Shown piece by piece: positions 12,608 through 13,683 of a stretch of DNA of 13,683 bases (positions are counted from its first letter, which is position 1; each line of letters starts with the position of its first letter). The position numbers and the translations under genes were made by a program. This stretch comes from Sphingomonas sp. (GTDB lineage: Bacteria; Pseudomonadota; Alphaproteobacteria; Sphingomonadales; Sphingomonadaceae): positions 1 through 13,683 of the forward strand of contig JAICVC010000040.1 of assembly GCA_025935515.1 (NCBI GenBank), in the 5' to 3' direction. The notes under the pieces are model-generated. The model ran no database searches. It was not told the DNA's origin and worked only from the letters and a program-made list of their open reading frames with translations.

Positions 12608-13683
12608 CTAGATTTCCTGCAGCCTCCGGCCGGCGGTTTCCTTGAGGAAAAACAGCGACACGAACACTGAGATTGCGGTGAAGAAGACCGAGTACCACAG
12701 GCCCTCGTAGATGTTGCCGGTGATCGCCACGATCGCGAAGCTGGTGACCGGCAGGAAGCCCCCGACCCATCCGGTTCCGACATGATAGGGGAAGGACATT
12801 GCGGTATAGCGGACGCGCGTCGGGAACATCTCGACCAACGCGGCCGCCTGCGGCCCATAGAGCGCGGTCGCGGCGACCACGAACACGAGCAGCAGGATGA
12901 TCAGCAAGGTCATGTTGGCGTGCGCGGCGTCGGCAGTCTTCGGATAGCCAGCCGACAGTAGCTCGGCGCCGATCGATTCGGCGGTCCGGGCCTTCAGCGC
13001 CTTGAGGTCGGCACTGGCGAGGCTTTCGCCGCCGGCGATCGGCACGCGCTCGGTGCCGACGACGACATAGGTGTTGCCATCGCGCGACTGGCGCGTGGTG
13101 AAATTGATGCCCCTGGTGACGAGCGTCGACTTGGCGATGTCGCACGCACTGACAAACTTGGCCGTGCCGACCGGATCGAACTGCACCGAGCAGGTCGCCG
13201 GGTTGGTATCGACGAAGATCGGTGTCGAGCGCTGCGCCTCGACCAGCCGCGGATTGGCGGCGCCGGCGATCCAGTGCGATGCCGGGAAATAGAGCACAAG
13301 CGCGAGCAGCATGCCGCCGATCATTACCGGCTTCCTGCCGACGCGGTCGCTGAGCCAGCCGAAATAGACGTAGAGCGGCGCGCTGACGACGGTCATGACG
13401 ATCAGCAGAAGGTCCTTGGTCTGGCTTGGAAGGCCGAGCGAGCGCTCGAGGAACACCTGCATGTAGAAGAAGGTGAAGTACCAAACGGCTCCTTGCGCGC
13501 ACATGATGCCGAAGAAGGCGATGAACACGCGTTTCGGGTTCTTCCTGTTGCCGAAGGCTTCGCGCAGCGGCGCCTTGGTGACCTCGCCTTGCTCGCGCAG
13601 CCGTGCGAACTCCGGGCTTTCGGCGAGCTTGGCGCGCATCCAGACCGAGATCGCGAGCAGCACCGCCGAGACGAGGAACGGAA
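12608..13683 (-). CDS. MHS-type MFS transporter, 5' part beyond window
   Basis: This is the C-terminal half, about 358 residues, of a proton symporter of the metabolite:H+ symporter branch of the major facilitator superfamily. The frame stays open to the right edge, so the start is not seen. The central loop (WMRAKLAESPEF) and helices 7-12 are visible. The cytoplasmic motif GWLSDRVGRKP lies between helices 8 and 9, and the protein ends FLKETAGRRLQEI. Between helices 9 and 10 is a periplasmic insertion of about 115 residues (12914-13276) holding two Cys that may pair. I recall similar insertions in transporters of sphingomonads and related bacteria. The substrate is not deducible. It converges with pgl, with only 15 bases between stop codons and no clear terminator. 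Confidence 0.9.
   Translation of the reverse strand, partial: PFLVSAVLLAISVWMRAKLAESPEFARLREQGEVTKAPLREAFGNRKNPKRVFIAFFGIMCAQGAVWYFTFFYMQVFLERSLGLPSQTKDLLLIVMTVVSAPLYVYFGWLSDRVGRKPVMIGGMLLALVLYFPASHWIAGAANPRLVEAQRSTPIFVDTNPATCSVQFDPVGTAKFVSACDIAKSTLVTRGINFTTRQSRDGNTYVVVGTERVPIAGGESLASADLKALKARTAESIGAELLSAGYPKTADAAHANMTLLIILLLVFVVAATALYGPQAAALVEMFPTRVRYTAMSFPYHVGTGWVGGFLPVTSFAIVAITGNIYEGLWYSVFFTAISVFVSLFFLKETAGRRLQEI

Noticed and set aside
1..13683. CRISPR arrays, insertion sequences, rRNA or tRNA genes
   Set aside because: I looked on both strands and saw no direct-repeat array, transposase, terminal inverted repeats or structural RNA gene.

Overview
The window is GC-rich, densely packed bacterial DNA. 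Gene content and codon use look like an alphaproteobacterium, most likely a sphingomonad. Pointers are TonB-dependent transport genes, a KGG stress protein behind an EcfG-like promoter, and an MHS-type transporter. This placement is an inference from gene style; there is no rRNA or other marker gene.

Layout. (1) 1-195 is an AT-richer upstream region with a perfect 20-bp operator-like palindrome. (2) 196-3127, plus strand: a 39-residue single-helix ORF, a TonB-dependent receptor whose frame has no signal peptide, and a four-repeat DUF347 (COG4705-like) membrane protein. (3) 10660-3128, minus strand: an eight-gene run in which every neighbouring pair overlaps. It encodes a lipoprotein PQQ-dependent alcohol dehydrogenase with the Asp-x-Asp lanthanide signature, a lipoprotein cytochrome c, caa3-type oxidase subunit II (CuA plus heme c), subunit I, subunit III, a small three-helix protein at the ctaF position, the CtaG assembly factor, and a membrane-anchored cytochrome c. 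The DUF347 gene and this operon converge with no base between their stop codons. (4) 10661-10886 is a divergent regulatory region. (5) 10887-12592, plus strand: a 45-residue KGG stress protein, a TonB-like energy transducer and a 6-phosphogluconolactonase. (6) 12608-13683, minus strand: the C-terminal part of an MHS-family MFS transporter, cut by the window end.

How the genes work together. The minus-strand operon reads as a complete periplasmic respiratory module: alcohol oxidation by PQQ enzyme, electrons to one or two dedicated c-type cytochromes, then to the heme c and CuA of a caa3 oxidase and to oxygen. The oxidase subunit I keeps all metal ligands and the His-Tyr active site but lacks the hallmark residues of both proton channels (D-channel Asp to Ser, K-channel Lys to Gln), and subunit II lacks the usual Glu at the K-channel mouth. 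The module may therefore move protons differently from textbook oxidases. The convergent receptor/DUF347 pair and the nearby TonB gene could serve import of a cofactor such as lanthanide or PQQ, but only proximity supports that.
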